From Bacteroidota bacterium (lineage in GTDB: Bacteria; Bacteroidota; Bacteroidia; Cytophagales; Cyclobacteriaceae), in the NCBI GenBank assembly GCA_022567155.1, contig JADFHN010000046.1, forward strand, positions 1-32,015: DNA of 32,015 nucleotides, in the 5' to 3' direction. The notes under the pieces were generated by a model. The model worked only from the letters and a program-made list of their open reading frames with translations. It searched no databases and was not told the origin of the DNA. Shown piece after piece: positions 8,714 to 16,343 of the stretch. Positions within the stretch are counted from its first letter, which is position 1; each line of letters starts with the position of its first letter. A program made the translations under genes and the position numbers.

Positions 8714-9451
8714 TTAGTTCACTGTATGCAATTTTTTGCGATAGTTCGAAAGCCGCATGTGCCATACACCCAGAAATGCTTCTCTGAAAATGTTGATCGA
8801 CATTTTTGATTTGCCACGAATCCGGTCTGTAAATATGATCGGCAGCTCTTTGATTTTAAACCCTGCTCTCCATGCCAGGTATTTCATTTCGATCTGGAAG
8901 GCATAACCAATAAATTTCACCTTTGAAAGATCAATGGTTTCAAGCACTTTCCGTTTATAGCATACAAATCCCGCGGTTGGATCAGCAACCGGCATCCTGG
9001 TAACCCATCTTACATAAACACCGGCGGAGAGCGATAAAAGCACACGGTTCAAAGGCCAGTTTACTACATTTACACCGGTTACATAGCGCGATCCGATTGC
9101 GACGTCATACCCGTCATCCATACAGGCTTTGCATAGCCGGGTCAAATCATTAGGGTCATGCGAAAAATCCGCATCCATTTCAAGAATGTACTTGTAATTG
9201 TATTCGAGTGCAATCCTGAACGCCTCAATGTATGCTGTTCCCAGTCCTAATTTGCCATGCCTTTCTACTAAATAAAGCTGCTTGCCTTCCGGGGAAACGA
9301 TATTTTTCACAAGCCCGGCTGTTCCGTCTGGCGAATTGTCATCAATTACAATAATATCAAACGGCTCTGACAATGAAAACACAGCCTGGATGATCTCTTT
9401 AATGTTTTCCTTTTCGTTGTAGGTTGGAATTATTACGACGCAGTCGTTCAC
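8714..9451 (-). CDS. Polyprenol monophosphomannose synthase (GT2)
   Basis: Family 2 glycosyltransferase of 245 residues, of the dolichol/polyprenol-phosphate mannose synthase type, making the lipid-linked mannose donor for extracytoplasmic glycosylation. It has VVIIPTYNEKENI at the N-terminus, IVIDDNSPDGT, the metal-binding DAD at 93-95 (LEMDADFSHDP), IGSRYVTG and the late FTDRIRGKSKMS. No C-terminal membrane helices, so it is the short soluble or peripheral form. Divergent from the HAD gene across 99 bases. Confidence 0.88.
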   Translation of the reverse strand: MNDCVVIIPTYNEKENIKEIIQAVFSLSEPFDIIVIDDNSPDGTAGLVKNIVSPEGKQLYLVERHGKLGLGTAYIEAFRIALEYNYKYILEMDADFSHDPNDLTRLCKACMDDGYDVAIGSRYVTGVNVVNWPLNRVLLSLSAGVYVRWVTRMPVADPTAGFVCYKRKVLETIDLSKVKFIGYAFQIEMKYLAWRAGFKIKELPIIFTDRIRGKSKMSINIFREAFLGVWHMRLSNYRKKLHTVN

Positions 9452-9550
9452 AATATTTAATCCCGCAGGTTAATTTAAAAAATGAATCGACAATATTAGA
9501 AAAATAAAAAGTATATAATAACTTTTGTTTCTTCATTAACTAATACGTAC

Positions 9551-10060
9551 ATGGCTGCAAAATGTGTTTTTCTTGACCGGGATGGTGTCATAAACAGGGA
9601 AAGAGGTGATTATACCTACAAAGTGGAAGATTTTGAGATTATTAAAGGCGTATATGAAGCTTTAAAAGTTTTGAAGAGCCGGGGGTACCTTATTATTGTT
9701 ATTACAAATCAGGCGGGCATCAGCAGGAAGATATTCACGCGTAAGGATATGGAGGAATGTCATCGGTACATGCAAAAAAAACTGGATTACATGATCGATG
9801 ATATATTTTATTGTCCGTACCATCCGGATCAGACTGCTTCACTATGCCGAAAACCGGATTCACTTATGTTTGAAAGGGCCATAGCAAAATACCACATTGA
9901 TCATTCCGCTTCGTGGATGGCCGGAGATAAGGAACGGGACCTGATCCCCGCTAAGAAAACCGGGATTAAAACTATTTTCATTAACAATGACAGGGAATCT
10001 GATTATGCAGATTACTACGCCCCGGATTTAATTACAGCGGTAAATGAGATAATCAAATAA
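9551..10060 (+). CDS. HAD-IIIA phosphatase, GmhB-like (histidinol/heptose bisphosphate type)
   Basis: HAD phosphatase of 169 residues. FLDRDGVINRERGDY carries the catalytic aspartates D9 and D11, followed by VITNQAGISR, CRKPDSLMFERA and MAGDKERDLIPAKKTGIKTIFI. The closest known functional group is D-glycero-D-manno-heptose-1,7-bisphosphate 7-phosphatase, for LPS core heptose. The zinc loop of that family is usually CxH...CxC; here it reads CPYH...LC, so one cysteine is missing and zinc binding may be altered. A hairpin terminator follows directly. Confidence 0.75.
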   Translation: MAAKCVFLDRDGVINRERGDYTYKVEDFEIIKGVYEALKVLKSRGYLIIVITNQAGISRKIFTRKDMEECHRYMQKKLDYMIDDIFYCPYHPDQTASLCRKPDSLMFERAIAKYHIDHSASWMAGDKERDLIPAKKTGIKTIFINNDRESDYADYYAPDLITAVNEIIK

Positions 10061-10063
10061 ACG

Positions 10064-10088
10064 TAGCCGCGAATTGCATTCGTGGCTA
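10064..10088 (+). terminator. Hairpin after the HAD gene
   Basis: TAGCCGCGAAT and ATTCGTGGCTA around loop TGC: 10 of 11 bases pair. It starts 4 bases after the stop codon. There is no long T-run, so termination is likely but not certain. Confidence 0.55.
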
Positions 10089-10161
10089 ATTACATTTATG
10101 GCGCTCGGATGATTTGACGGCAAGAATGTATTTTTTACAAATCAGGATAGGATCAAAATTA

Positions 10162-10180
10162 CCTCGGATGCAATCCGAGG
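10162..10180 (-). terminator. Perfect 8-bp hairpin past the 51-codon ORF
   Basis: CCTCGGAT-GCA-ATCCGAGG. It lies 36 bases beyond the end of the small minus-strand ORF at 10,216 and may be its terminator. Its core resembles the hairpin at 10,064, so both may be copies of one intergenic repeat type. Confidence 0.4.
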
Positions 10181-10215
10181 CATACATTGCGATATGAGGC
10201 AACGACACAGCATTT

Positions 10216-10371
10216 TCAATGATATCCCGGAATATCGAGCATGGTATCAGGGCCTTCTTCATCACAGGAAAGCTCCTTTGTAAGGGTGCCATTTGCATCT
10301 TTATTATCAATAACCCTGAATTCTTCCATAGGAAAATTGATGGTCTGTTCAATGATTTCGCCATAATTCAT
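10216..10371 (-). CDS. Small acidic hypothetical protein
   Basis: A 51-residue ORF starting MNYGEIIEQTINFPMEEF and ending DTMLDIPGYH, rich in Glu and Asp. It is too short to stand out, but the composition is protein-like and a hairpin follows it. The longer overlapping ORF at 10,086-10,364 in another frame looks like a shadow. Not recognised as any family; it could be a remnant of a larger gene. Confidence 0.3.
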   Translation of the reverse strand: MNYGEIIEQTINFPMEEFRVIDNKDANGTLTKELSCDEEGPDTMLDIPGYH

Positions 10372-10471
10372 TTTTGTACCATACCTTATTGTTAAAGTAC
10401 AACCAACCTGAATCCGGGCAGGGGAAGAATGTAAATTGCAATTATTTTATGTAACCCAATATACTAATTTG

Positions 10472-10479
10472 TACTTTTG
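10472..10479 (+). promoter_or_regulatory. Bacteroidota-type -7 box of the DDAH-like gene
   Basis: TACTTTTG is an exact match to the TAnnTTTG -7 element of Bacteroidota. It is 25 bases before the ATG at 10,505 and would put the transcription start downstream of the alternative start at 10,436, which favours the later ATG. No TTG was found at the usual -33 distance. Confidence 0.45.
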
Positions 10480-10504
10480 CGCTCCCGATTTTTATTGTGA
10501 TTGT

Positions 10505-11428
10505 ATGCTGAACATTTACATCAATGATGAGACTTCCAGTCTGAAGTCGGTGATTCTGGGCACCTCCGTCTCACTTGGTGGTGTGCCTACCATCAAAGAT
10601 GCGTATGATCCCAAGTCGAGGGTGCATATTCTTAAAGGTACATTTCCAAAAGAAGAGGATATAGCGAAGGAAATGTCGGCTTTTGAAAAGGTCCTTAATA
10701 AATACGATGTGGAGGTGTTCAGACCCACTGAAGTGCCAGACCTGAATCAGATATTTTCACGGGACATCGGTTTTGTTATAAATAACAAATTCATTGTTGC
10801 CAATGTACTGAATAAAAGAATACATGAAATTGAGGGTATCGAATACATATTGGAACAAATTTCTGCTCACAGCATCATCAGGCCACCCGCAGAGGTCAGT
10901 GTGGAAGGCGGGGATGTAATGCCCTGGAAAGATAAAATATTTGTGGGCTACTCAAAAAAATATGATCGTGAAAAATATGAGGTAAGCAGAACCAACGAGG
11001 CTGCCATTGAATTTCTGACAGCCACCTTTCCTGATCATGAAGTGCTTGGTTTTGAGCTGGAAAAATCGGATGCCGATCCCATGTTTAATGCACTTCATCT
11101 TGACTGTTGTTTTCAACCGGTGGGGAATGATCAGGCCATCATTTTCAAAGGGGGATTTAAAAATGAATCCGAATATGATTTTTTGATAGATTATTTCGGT
11201 AGAGATAATATTATTGAAATCAACAGACTGCAGATGTACGATATGTTCTCAAATATATTTTCTATCAGCCCGGAAGTGATCGTTTCGGAAAAAAATTTTA
11301 ATAAATTGAATCAAGAATTGAGAAAAAGGGGGTTTATTGTAGAGGAAATACCATATGCCGAAACGGCTAAGATGGAGGGATTGCTACGATGTTCCACATT
11401 ACCGCTGATCAGGGAAAAAATCGGTTAA
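10505..11428 (+). CDS. DDAH/arginine deiminase-family hydrolase
   Basis: Amidinotransferase-fold (guanidino-modifying) hydrolase of 307 residues. The catalytic set is in place: Asp87 in FSRDIGF, His198 in NALHLDCCF, and Cys296 near the C-terminus in LLRCSTLPL. VEGGDVMPW is the other family landmark. It should cleave a guanidino or ureido substrate related to arginine or methylarginine, releasing ammonia or an amine; the exact substrate is not shown. The start at ATG 10,505 is chosen over 10,436 because the extra 23 residues are aromatic/Cys-rich and a promoter box lies between. First of a packed run leading to ctlX, 11 bases downstream. Confidence 0.8.
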   Translation: MLNIYINDETSSLKSVILGTSVSLGGVPTIKDAYDPKSRVHILKGTFPKEEDIAKEMSAFEKVLNKYDVEVFRPTEVPDLNQIFSRDIGFVINNKFIVANVLNKRIHEIEGIEYILEQISAHSIIRPPAEVSVEGGDVMPWKDKIFVGYSKKYDREKYEVSRTNEAAIEFLTATFPDHEVLGFELEKSDADPMFNALHLDCCFQPVGNDQAIIFKGGFKNESEYDFLIDYFGRDNIIEINRLQMYDMFSNIFSISPEVIVSEKNFNKLNQELRKRGFIVEEIPYAETAKMEGLLRCSTLPLIREKIG

Positions 11429-11439
11429 AAGTAAAAGCG

Positions 11440-12381
11440 ATGAAAAAACAGGTGACATCCGATATTCTAATGATAAAGCCGGTAAACTTCAGGTACAATG
11501 AAGAAACGGCTTCGAACAACTATTATCAGAAAGTTGTAGATGGACTTTCTGCAGAAACGGCTCAGATACATGCCCTCCGGGAGTTCGACGGTTTGGTCGA
11601 AAAACTAAAGCAAAAAAAGATAAATGTAAAAGTGATCAATGATACCACATCTCCCGAAACCCCCGACGCGGTATTTCCCAACAACTGGGTTTCGTTTCAT
11701 GAAAATGGTACGGTGTGCCTGTATCCGATGTTCGCTGAAAGCCGGCGAAAGGAACGGCGAATGGATATCATCAAGCAGATGTCTGCGGAATATGAAATCA
11801 GTGAAATAGTGGACTACACTTCGTACGAAGATCAGCAGAAATACCTGGAAGGTACCGGAAGTATGGTACTGGACAGGGCAAACCATGTGGTGTATGCAGC
11901 GATTTCGGAAAGAACCGACCGTGATATCCTCGAAATGTTTTGTAAAAAGTATGGGTACCAACAGGTAATTTTCAAAGCCAATCAGACCGTAAATGGAGAA
12001 AGGGTGCCCATTTATCACACGAATGTGATGATGTGTATGGCGGAACAATTTGCGTTGATCTGCCTTGATACCATTGATGATGAAAACGAAAGAAAAAAGG
12101 TAACCGGGATGTTTGAGAAAACAGGTAAGGATATCATTACCATCTCCGAAGAGCAGGTAAACCTCTTTGCAGGAAATATGCTGCAAGTTTGCAACGCCGG
12201 CGGGCAACGTTACATGGTAATGTCATCCACGGCATATCATTCGCTTACAAAAACCCAGCTTGAGACCATTGAAAAGTCCGGCCCGGTCATACACAGTTCA
12301 CTCGATACGATCGAGGCCTGCGGTGGAGGCAGTGCAAGGTGCATGATGGCAGAAATATTCTTACCCTTCAAACAAAACTGA
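11440..12381 (+). CDS. ctlX: CtlX-type citrulline-utilisation hydrolase
   Basis: Second amidinotransferase-fold enzyme, 313 residues, of the CtlX group associated with citrulline breakdown. It has DAVFPNNWVSFHENGTVCLYPM near residue 65, EGTGSMVLDR, the catalytic His in YHTNVMM, and the nucleophile Cys301 in SARCMMAEIFLP. The ATG at 11,440 (MKKQVTSDILMIKPVNF) matches the family N-terminus; a start at 11,389 would overlap the upstream gene. Paired with the DDAH-like gene, it suggests stepwise processing of arginine-derived guanidino or ureido compounds. Confidence 0.82.
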   Translation: MKKQVTSDILMIKPVNFRYNEETASNNYYQKVVDGLSAETAQIHALREFDGLVEKLKQKKINVKVINDTTSPETPDAVFPNNWVSFHENGTVCLYPMFAESRRKERRMDIIKQMSAEYEISEIVDYTSYEDQQKYLEGTGSMVLDRANHVVYAAISERTDRDILEMFCKKYGYQQVIFKANQTVNGERVPIYHTNVMMCMAEQFALICLDTIDDENERKKVTGMFEKTGKDIITISEEQVNLFAGNMLQVCNAGGQRYMVMSSTAYHSLTKTQLETIEKSGPVIHSSLDTIEACGGGSARCMMAEIFLPFKQN

Positions 12382-12387
12382 ACTGTT

Positions 12388-12933
12388 ATGAATAAAGGGC
12401 CTGTTACAGCGTTTATGCAAAAGTATTTTAATGCGGCGGCATCAACAGATTCTGCAGAAGCTTATAAGAAGCAGTTGGATAAAGGCAATAAGATGATGAT
12501 CACACTGGCAGGAGCGATGAGCACGGCCGAAACCGGCAAGTCCCTGGCCGAAATGATCCGGCAGGATAAAATGCATATCATCACCTGTGCGGGAGCAAAC
12601 CTTGAAGAAGACCTCCTGAACCTGGTAGCCCACAACCACTATATCCCGGTTCCCGAATACCGGCATCTTAGCCCTCAGGAGGAAAAGCATTATCAGATTG
12701 ATCCGGATGACAGTCGGATGCTTGCGGCAGGAAAAAAGAATATTCCGGTTATTGTTCCGGGATGTGAGGATTCCACCACAAGTTATGGTTCTTATTCAGG
12801 TGCTGTACTTAATGAAAAGATCACCTGCGGGAAACTGGATACAGATATACCTAAATTTATAATTGATTCAGATGCTACTATTGTAGCGCCGTTGTTTTTT
12901 GCATATGTCCTGAACTGGCAATGGTTTAGGTAA
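12388..12933 (+). pseudogene. Deoxyhypusine synthase-like gene with two in-frame internal deletions
   Basis: An open 181-codon frame whose ends match the bacterial deoxyhypusine-synthase-like family (usually a little over 300 residues). The N-terminus is MNKGPVTAFMQKYF, with KMMITLAGAMSTAETGKSLAEMI; the end is TTSYGSYSGAVLNEKIT and DSDATIVAP. Two central blocks are missing. Near residue 98 the text jumps from SPQEE to HYQIDP, and near 128-131 from PGCEDS straight to TTSYG, removing the glycine-rich NAD-binding part. Tryptophans that I recall as conserved (PGW, TWGK) are Cys here. Full-length members make spermidine or homospermidine-like products; this one should be inactive or repurposed. 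The frame is intact between ctlX and argS. Confidence 0.75.
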
Positions 12934-12943
12934 AAAGAATGAT

Positions 12944-14737
12944 ATGAACATAGATTTTTCATTAAGAAAACAAATAGCATTGGCATTGAACGAAAGTTTC
13001 GGTGCAGATATAACAGCTGACAGCCTTAGTCTGCAACCCACAAGAAAAGAATTTACAGGTACCTACACGTTTGTGACGTTTCCTTTCCTGAAGATCTCGA
13101 AGATGAAACCGGAAGAGACAGGTGAGATTATTGGGGATTACCTGAAGTCTAACTCAGAAATTGTTGAAGACTACAACGTTGTGAAAGGATTTTTAAACCT
13201 TCATGTGTCTGACATGGCATGGATAAAAGCTTTTAGCAGTATTGTGAGTAATGACAAAAACGGATTCAGACCTTCCAACGGCCGCAGGATTATGGTTGAG
13301 TACTCTTCACCCAATACAAATAAACCGCTACATCTCGGGCATCTGCGAAATAATTTTCTTGGTTATTCGGTTTCGAAAATATATGAAGCACTTGGTTATG
13401 ACATTATAAAAGCACAGATCATTAATGATCGCGGCATTCACATTTGCAAATCGATGGTGGCGTGGGAAAAATATGGAAATGGAGAAACACCCGAAACATC
13501 GGGAATGAAAGGCGACAAGCTCGTCGGCAAATATTATGTGGCATTTGAGAAACAATACCGGCAAGAGGTTAATGCACTTGTTGACAGTGGATTAAAGATG
13601 GTGGAGGCAGAGAAAAAAGCACCGATTATGCTGGAAGCGGTAGAGATGCTTAGAAAATGGGAAGCTAAAGAAGCGGAAACCTATGCGTTGTGGGAAACCA
13701 TGAACAACTGGGTTTATAAAGGTTTTGAGATCACCTATAATCATATGGGGGTAACATTTGATAAGTTGTATTACGAATCGGATACCTACCTGAGGGGAAA
13801 AAAAGTTGTACAAACCGGACTTGATAAAGGTGTGTTTTATAAAAAGGAGGATGGTTCGGTCTGGATTGACCTGTCTGCAGACGGGCTGGATGAAAAATTG
13901 CTGCTTAGATCAGATGGCACCGCGGTGTATATCACGCAGGATATCGGTACGGCTATTGAAAGATTTACGGAATATCCTGATCTTGAAAAGCTTGTATATA
14001 CGGTCGGAAACGAACAGGATTACCATTTCAAAGTGCTGTTTCTGATATTAAAAAAACTGGAATATTCATGGGCCGATGGTTGTCACCACCTGTCCTACGG
14101 CATGGTTGACCTCCCTACCGGGAAAATGAAATCGCGTGAAGGTACGGTAGTTGACGCCGACGATTTGATGGACGAGATGGAACAAACCGCATTGCAGCAT
14201 ACGCAGGACCTTGGCAAAATAGAAGGGTTTGATGAAGCACAGGCAGCTAATCTGTACAGGATGGTAGGCCTTGGCGCATTAAAATATTTTCTCTTGAAGG
14301 TTGACCCGCGAAAGGGGATGTTGTTCAATCCCGAAGAGTCAATACAATTTCAGGGCAATACAGGGCCATTCATTCAATATACATTTGCACGGATTTCGGC
14401 CCTGTTACGACGGGCAAAGGAAACAGGAATCGGCCTGTTTATGAGCGATGAGACTTTCCAGGGAAGGTTGCATGAGCATGAGCGTGAGGTGATCTATCTG
14501 CTTACACAATTCGAAAGCAGGATAAACGAGGCAGCCGGAGAATATTCGCCGGCAGTTATTGCCCAATATATTTTTGAACTTGCCAAAGAATACAACAAAT
14601 TTTATCAGGAAGTTTCGATATTTGGGGAACAGGACGAAGCTAAAAAGCGATTTCGTATTAGTTTTTCCTACGCCGTTGCGCGAACCATTAAATCCGGAAT
14701 GGGATTATTAGGTATAGAAGTGCCGGAAAGGATGTAA
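12944..14737 (+). CDS. argS: Arginyl-tRNA synthetase
   Basis: Class I aminoacyl-tRNA synthetase charging tRNA-Arg, 597 residues. The N-terminal ArgRS domain (about 1-110) precedes the HIGH-type motif HLGH at 130-133 in PNTNKPLHLGHLRNN. The KMSKS-equivalent is KMKSR at 394-398 in TGKMKSREGTVV, a common ArgRS variant, and the DALR anticodon-binding domain follows (NTGPFIQYTFARI onward). It begins 10 bases after the deleted deoxyhypusine-synthase gene and probably shares its transcript. Confidence 0.96.
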   Translation: MNIDFSLRKQIALALNESFGADITADSLSLQPTRKEFTGTYTFVTFPFLKISKMKPEETGEIIGDYLKSNSEIVEDYNVVKGFLNLHVSDMAWIKAFSSIVSNDKNGFRPSNGRRIMVEYSSPNTNKPLHLGHLRNNFLGYSVSKIYEALGYDIIKAQIINDRGIHICKSMVAWEKYGNGETPETSGMKGDKLVGKYYVAFEKQYRQEVNALVDSGLKMVEAEKKAPIMLEAVEMLRKWEAKEAETYALWETMNNWVYKGFEITYNHMGVTFDKLYYESDTYLRGKKVVQTGLDKGVFYKKEDGSVWIDLSADGLDEKLLLRSDGTAVYITQDIGTAIERFTEYPDLEKLVYTVGNEQDYHFKVLFLILKKLEYSWADGCHHLSYGMVDLPTGKMKSREGTVVDADDLMDEMEQTALQHTQDLGKIEGFDEAQAANLYRMVGLGALKYFLLKVDPRKGMLFNPEESIQFQGNTGPFIQYTFARISALLRRAKETGIGLFMSDETFQGRLHEHEREVIYLLTQFESRINEAAGEYSPAVIAQYIFELAKEYNKFYQEVSIFGEQDEAKKRFRISFSYAVARTIKSGMGLLGIEVPERM

Positions 14738-14747
14738 TTAAAAGGTT

Positions 14748-15308
14748 ATGAAAAAATACATTTTAGTATTGTTAGTATTGGCCAGTTGTGGTTTCAAACG
14801 TATTGATTCAAGACCACCGCAAGTGGAATATCAGTCAGGTAAATCAATTTACGAATTTAAATTGAATGATATAAACGGAGTACCTGTCGATTTTTCGGAA
14901 TACAAAGGCAAAAAACTGCTTATTGTAAATACTGCATCAGAATGTGGATTCACACCACAATATGAAGGATTGCAAAAATTACATGAGCAATATGGCAAAA
15001 ATATAATTGTGCTCGGGTTTCCATCAAATGATTTTGGCGGGCAGGAACCAGGTTCGAACCTTGAAATTAAAGCCTTTTGCACCGAAAACTATGGCGTAAC
15101 CTTCCTGATGTTTGAAAAGATCAAAGTAAAGGGTGATGATAAGCATGAGTTATACAAATGGTTGTCATCGAAGGAATTGAACGGGTGGAATGACACGGAG
15201 CCATCCTGGAATTTTTGCAAGTACCTGATCAATGAAAATGGGGAACTACTGAAATTTTTCGGGTCAGCTATCGAACCGTTGTCAGAAGAACTTTTAAAGG
15301 AAATATAA
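14748..15308 (+). CDS. Glutathione peroxidase-family lipoprotein
   Basis: Thiol peroxidase of the GPx fold, 186 residues, cysteine type. The signal peptide MKKYILVLLVLASC ends in a lipobox (Cys14), so the enzyme is probably anchored outside the inner membrane. The peroxidatic Cys66 lies in NTASECGFTPQYEGL; the catalytic Gln is in FPSNDFGGQEPG and the Trp in PSWNFCKYL. Bacterial members normally use thioredoxin rather than glutathione. Ten bases after argS. Confidence 0.9.
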   Translation: MKKYILVLLVLASCGFKRIDSRPPQVEYQSGKSIYEFKLNDINGVPVDFSEYKGKKLLIVNTASECGFTPQYEGLQKLHEQYGKNIIVLGFPSNDFGGQEPGSNLEIKAFCTENYGVTFLMFEKIKVKGDDKHELYKWLSSKELNGWNDTEPSWNFCKYLINENGELLKFFGSAIEPLSEELLKEI

Positions 15309-15319
15309 TCCTACGTTAA

Positions 15320-16243
15320 TTGGACATCCCGCAATCAACAACAAGATTTGGAGTGTGGATGGGTGCACTCCGTTTGCGAACATTGCCACTTGCATTATCA
15401 AGTATCTCGTTGGGAAGTTTCCTGGCCGTTTTTGAAAACCGGTTTCGATTACTTGTTTTCATTTTAAGTGCTTTGACTACCATTTGTCTGCAAATCCTGT
15501 CGAATCTGGCCAATGATTATGGCGATTCGGTTCACGGTGCTGATAGCGAAAAACGGAAAGGACCGGGTCGTGCGGTACAACAGGGATTGATTTCGGCGGG
15601 CACAATGAAAAAGGCTATATATGTATTAATTGGATTATCACTGTTGAGCGGTATATCGCTGTTGTATATATCGTTTGGATTCAACTTAAAAGTATTTCTG
15701 GGGTTTTTTACAGTCGGTATTCTTTCCATTCTGGCTGCGGTTTCTTATACTGCGGGGGTAAAACCCTATGGGTACGCAGGGCTTGGAGATATTGCCGTAA
15801 TGCTGTTTTTTGGATTCGTAGGTGTGATGGGGGTGTTTTATTTACACACCGGATTTATCAGTGCCGGTTATGTATTGCCTGCTGCAACCTGTGGTTTCTT
15901 TTCGGTAGCCGTTCTTAATATTAATAACATCAGAGACATCGAATCCGACAGGCAGGCAGGTAAAAAATCGTTACCAGTACGCCTCGGAAGAAAAAAAGCC
16001 ATCATCTATCACTGGATTCTGCTTGTTTCTGGCTGGTTGAGCGCGCTTGTTTTTACCTGGCTGAATTATACTTCTGCTGTACAATTAGTTTTTATTGCTT
16101 CAATTCCGCTGTTCTGGAGAAATGCCAGGGCAGTCGCTGTTACAACAGATAATTCTATGCTGGATCCGTGGCTTAAACAAATGGCACTTTCGACCCTGCT
16201 ATTCGTTTTACTTTTCGGAGCAGGTCTGATATTGGCTCAATAA
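15320..16243 (+). CDS. menA: 1,4-dihydroxy-2-naphthoate polyprenyltransferase (MenA)
   Basis: UbiA-superfamily integral membrane prenyltransferase, 307 residues, about eight or nine helices. It attaches the polyprenyl chain in menaquinone synthesis. The first Asp-rich motif is NDYGDSVHGAD (65-75), the second NIRDIESDRQAGKKSLPVRLG; WMGALRLRTLPLALSS is the typical N-terminus. The start is TTG 15,320, immediately after an in-frame TAA; the only nearby ATG (15,359) would cut into the conserved N-terminus. Confidence 0.88.
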   Translation: MDIPQSTTRFGVWMGALRLRTLPLALSSISLGSFLAVFENRFRLLVFILSALTTICLQILSNLANDYGDSVHGADSEKRKGPGRAVQQGLISAGTMKKAIYVLIGLSLLSGISLLYISFGFNLKVFLGFFTVGILSILAAVSYTAGVKPYGYAGLGDIAVMLFFGFVGVMGVFYLHTGFISAGYVLPAATCGFFSVAVLNINNIRDIESDRQAGKKSLPVRLGRKKAIIYHWILLVSGWLSALVFTWLNYTSAVQLVFIASIPLFWRNARAVAVTTDNSMLDPWLKQMALSTLLFVLLFGAGLILAQ

Positions 16244-16290
16244 TCTGAGGGTCAACTGATAAAACGCAACAAAATGTACTGATTTAATCA

Positions 16291-16339
16291 TTTTGTCAAA
16301 TTGGAATAATACTTATATTTATATACCAATCTGACAAAA
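16291..16339 (+). promoter_or_regulatory. Promoter with 14-bp inverted repeat ahead of the usp pair
   Basis: TTTTGTCAAATTGG (16,291-16,304) and CCAATCTGACAAAA (16,326-16,339) are inverted with 13 of 14 matches around a 21-base AT-rich spacer. TTG (16,293-16,295), 18 bases, then TATATTTA (16,314-16,321) resembles a -33/-7 promoter. The repeat would straddle the -33 element and the start point, and the ATG follows 4 bases later. This suggests a repressor operator or an mRNA 5' stem. Confidence 0.6.
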
Positions 16340-16343
16340 GCCA

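Noticed and set aside
10086-10364. 92-codon minus-strand ORF in the gap before the DDAH-like gene
   Set aside because: It runs through a perfect hairpin repeat and past the better-composed 51-codon frame; no family features.
11605-12207. 200-codon ORF on the minus strand opposite ctlX
   Set aside because: It is the shadow of a strongly supported gene with catalytic motifs; its own translation has no family character.
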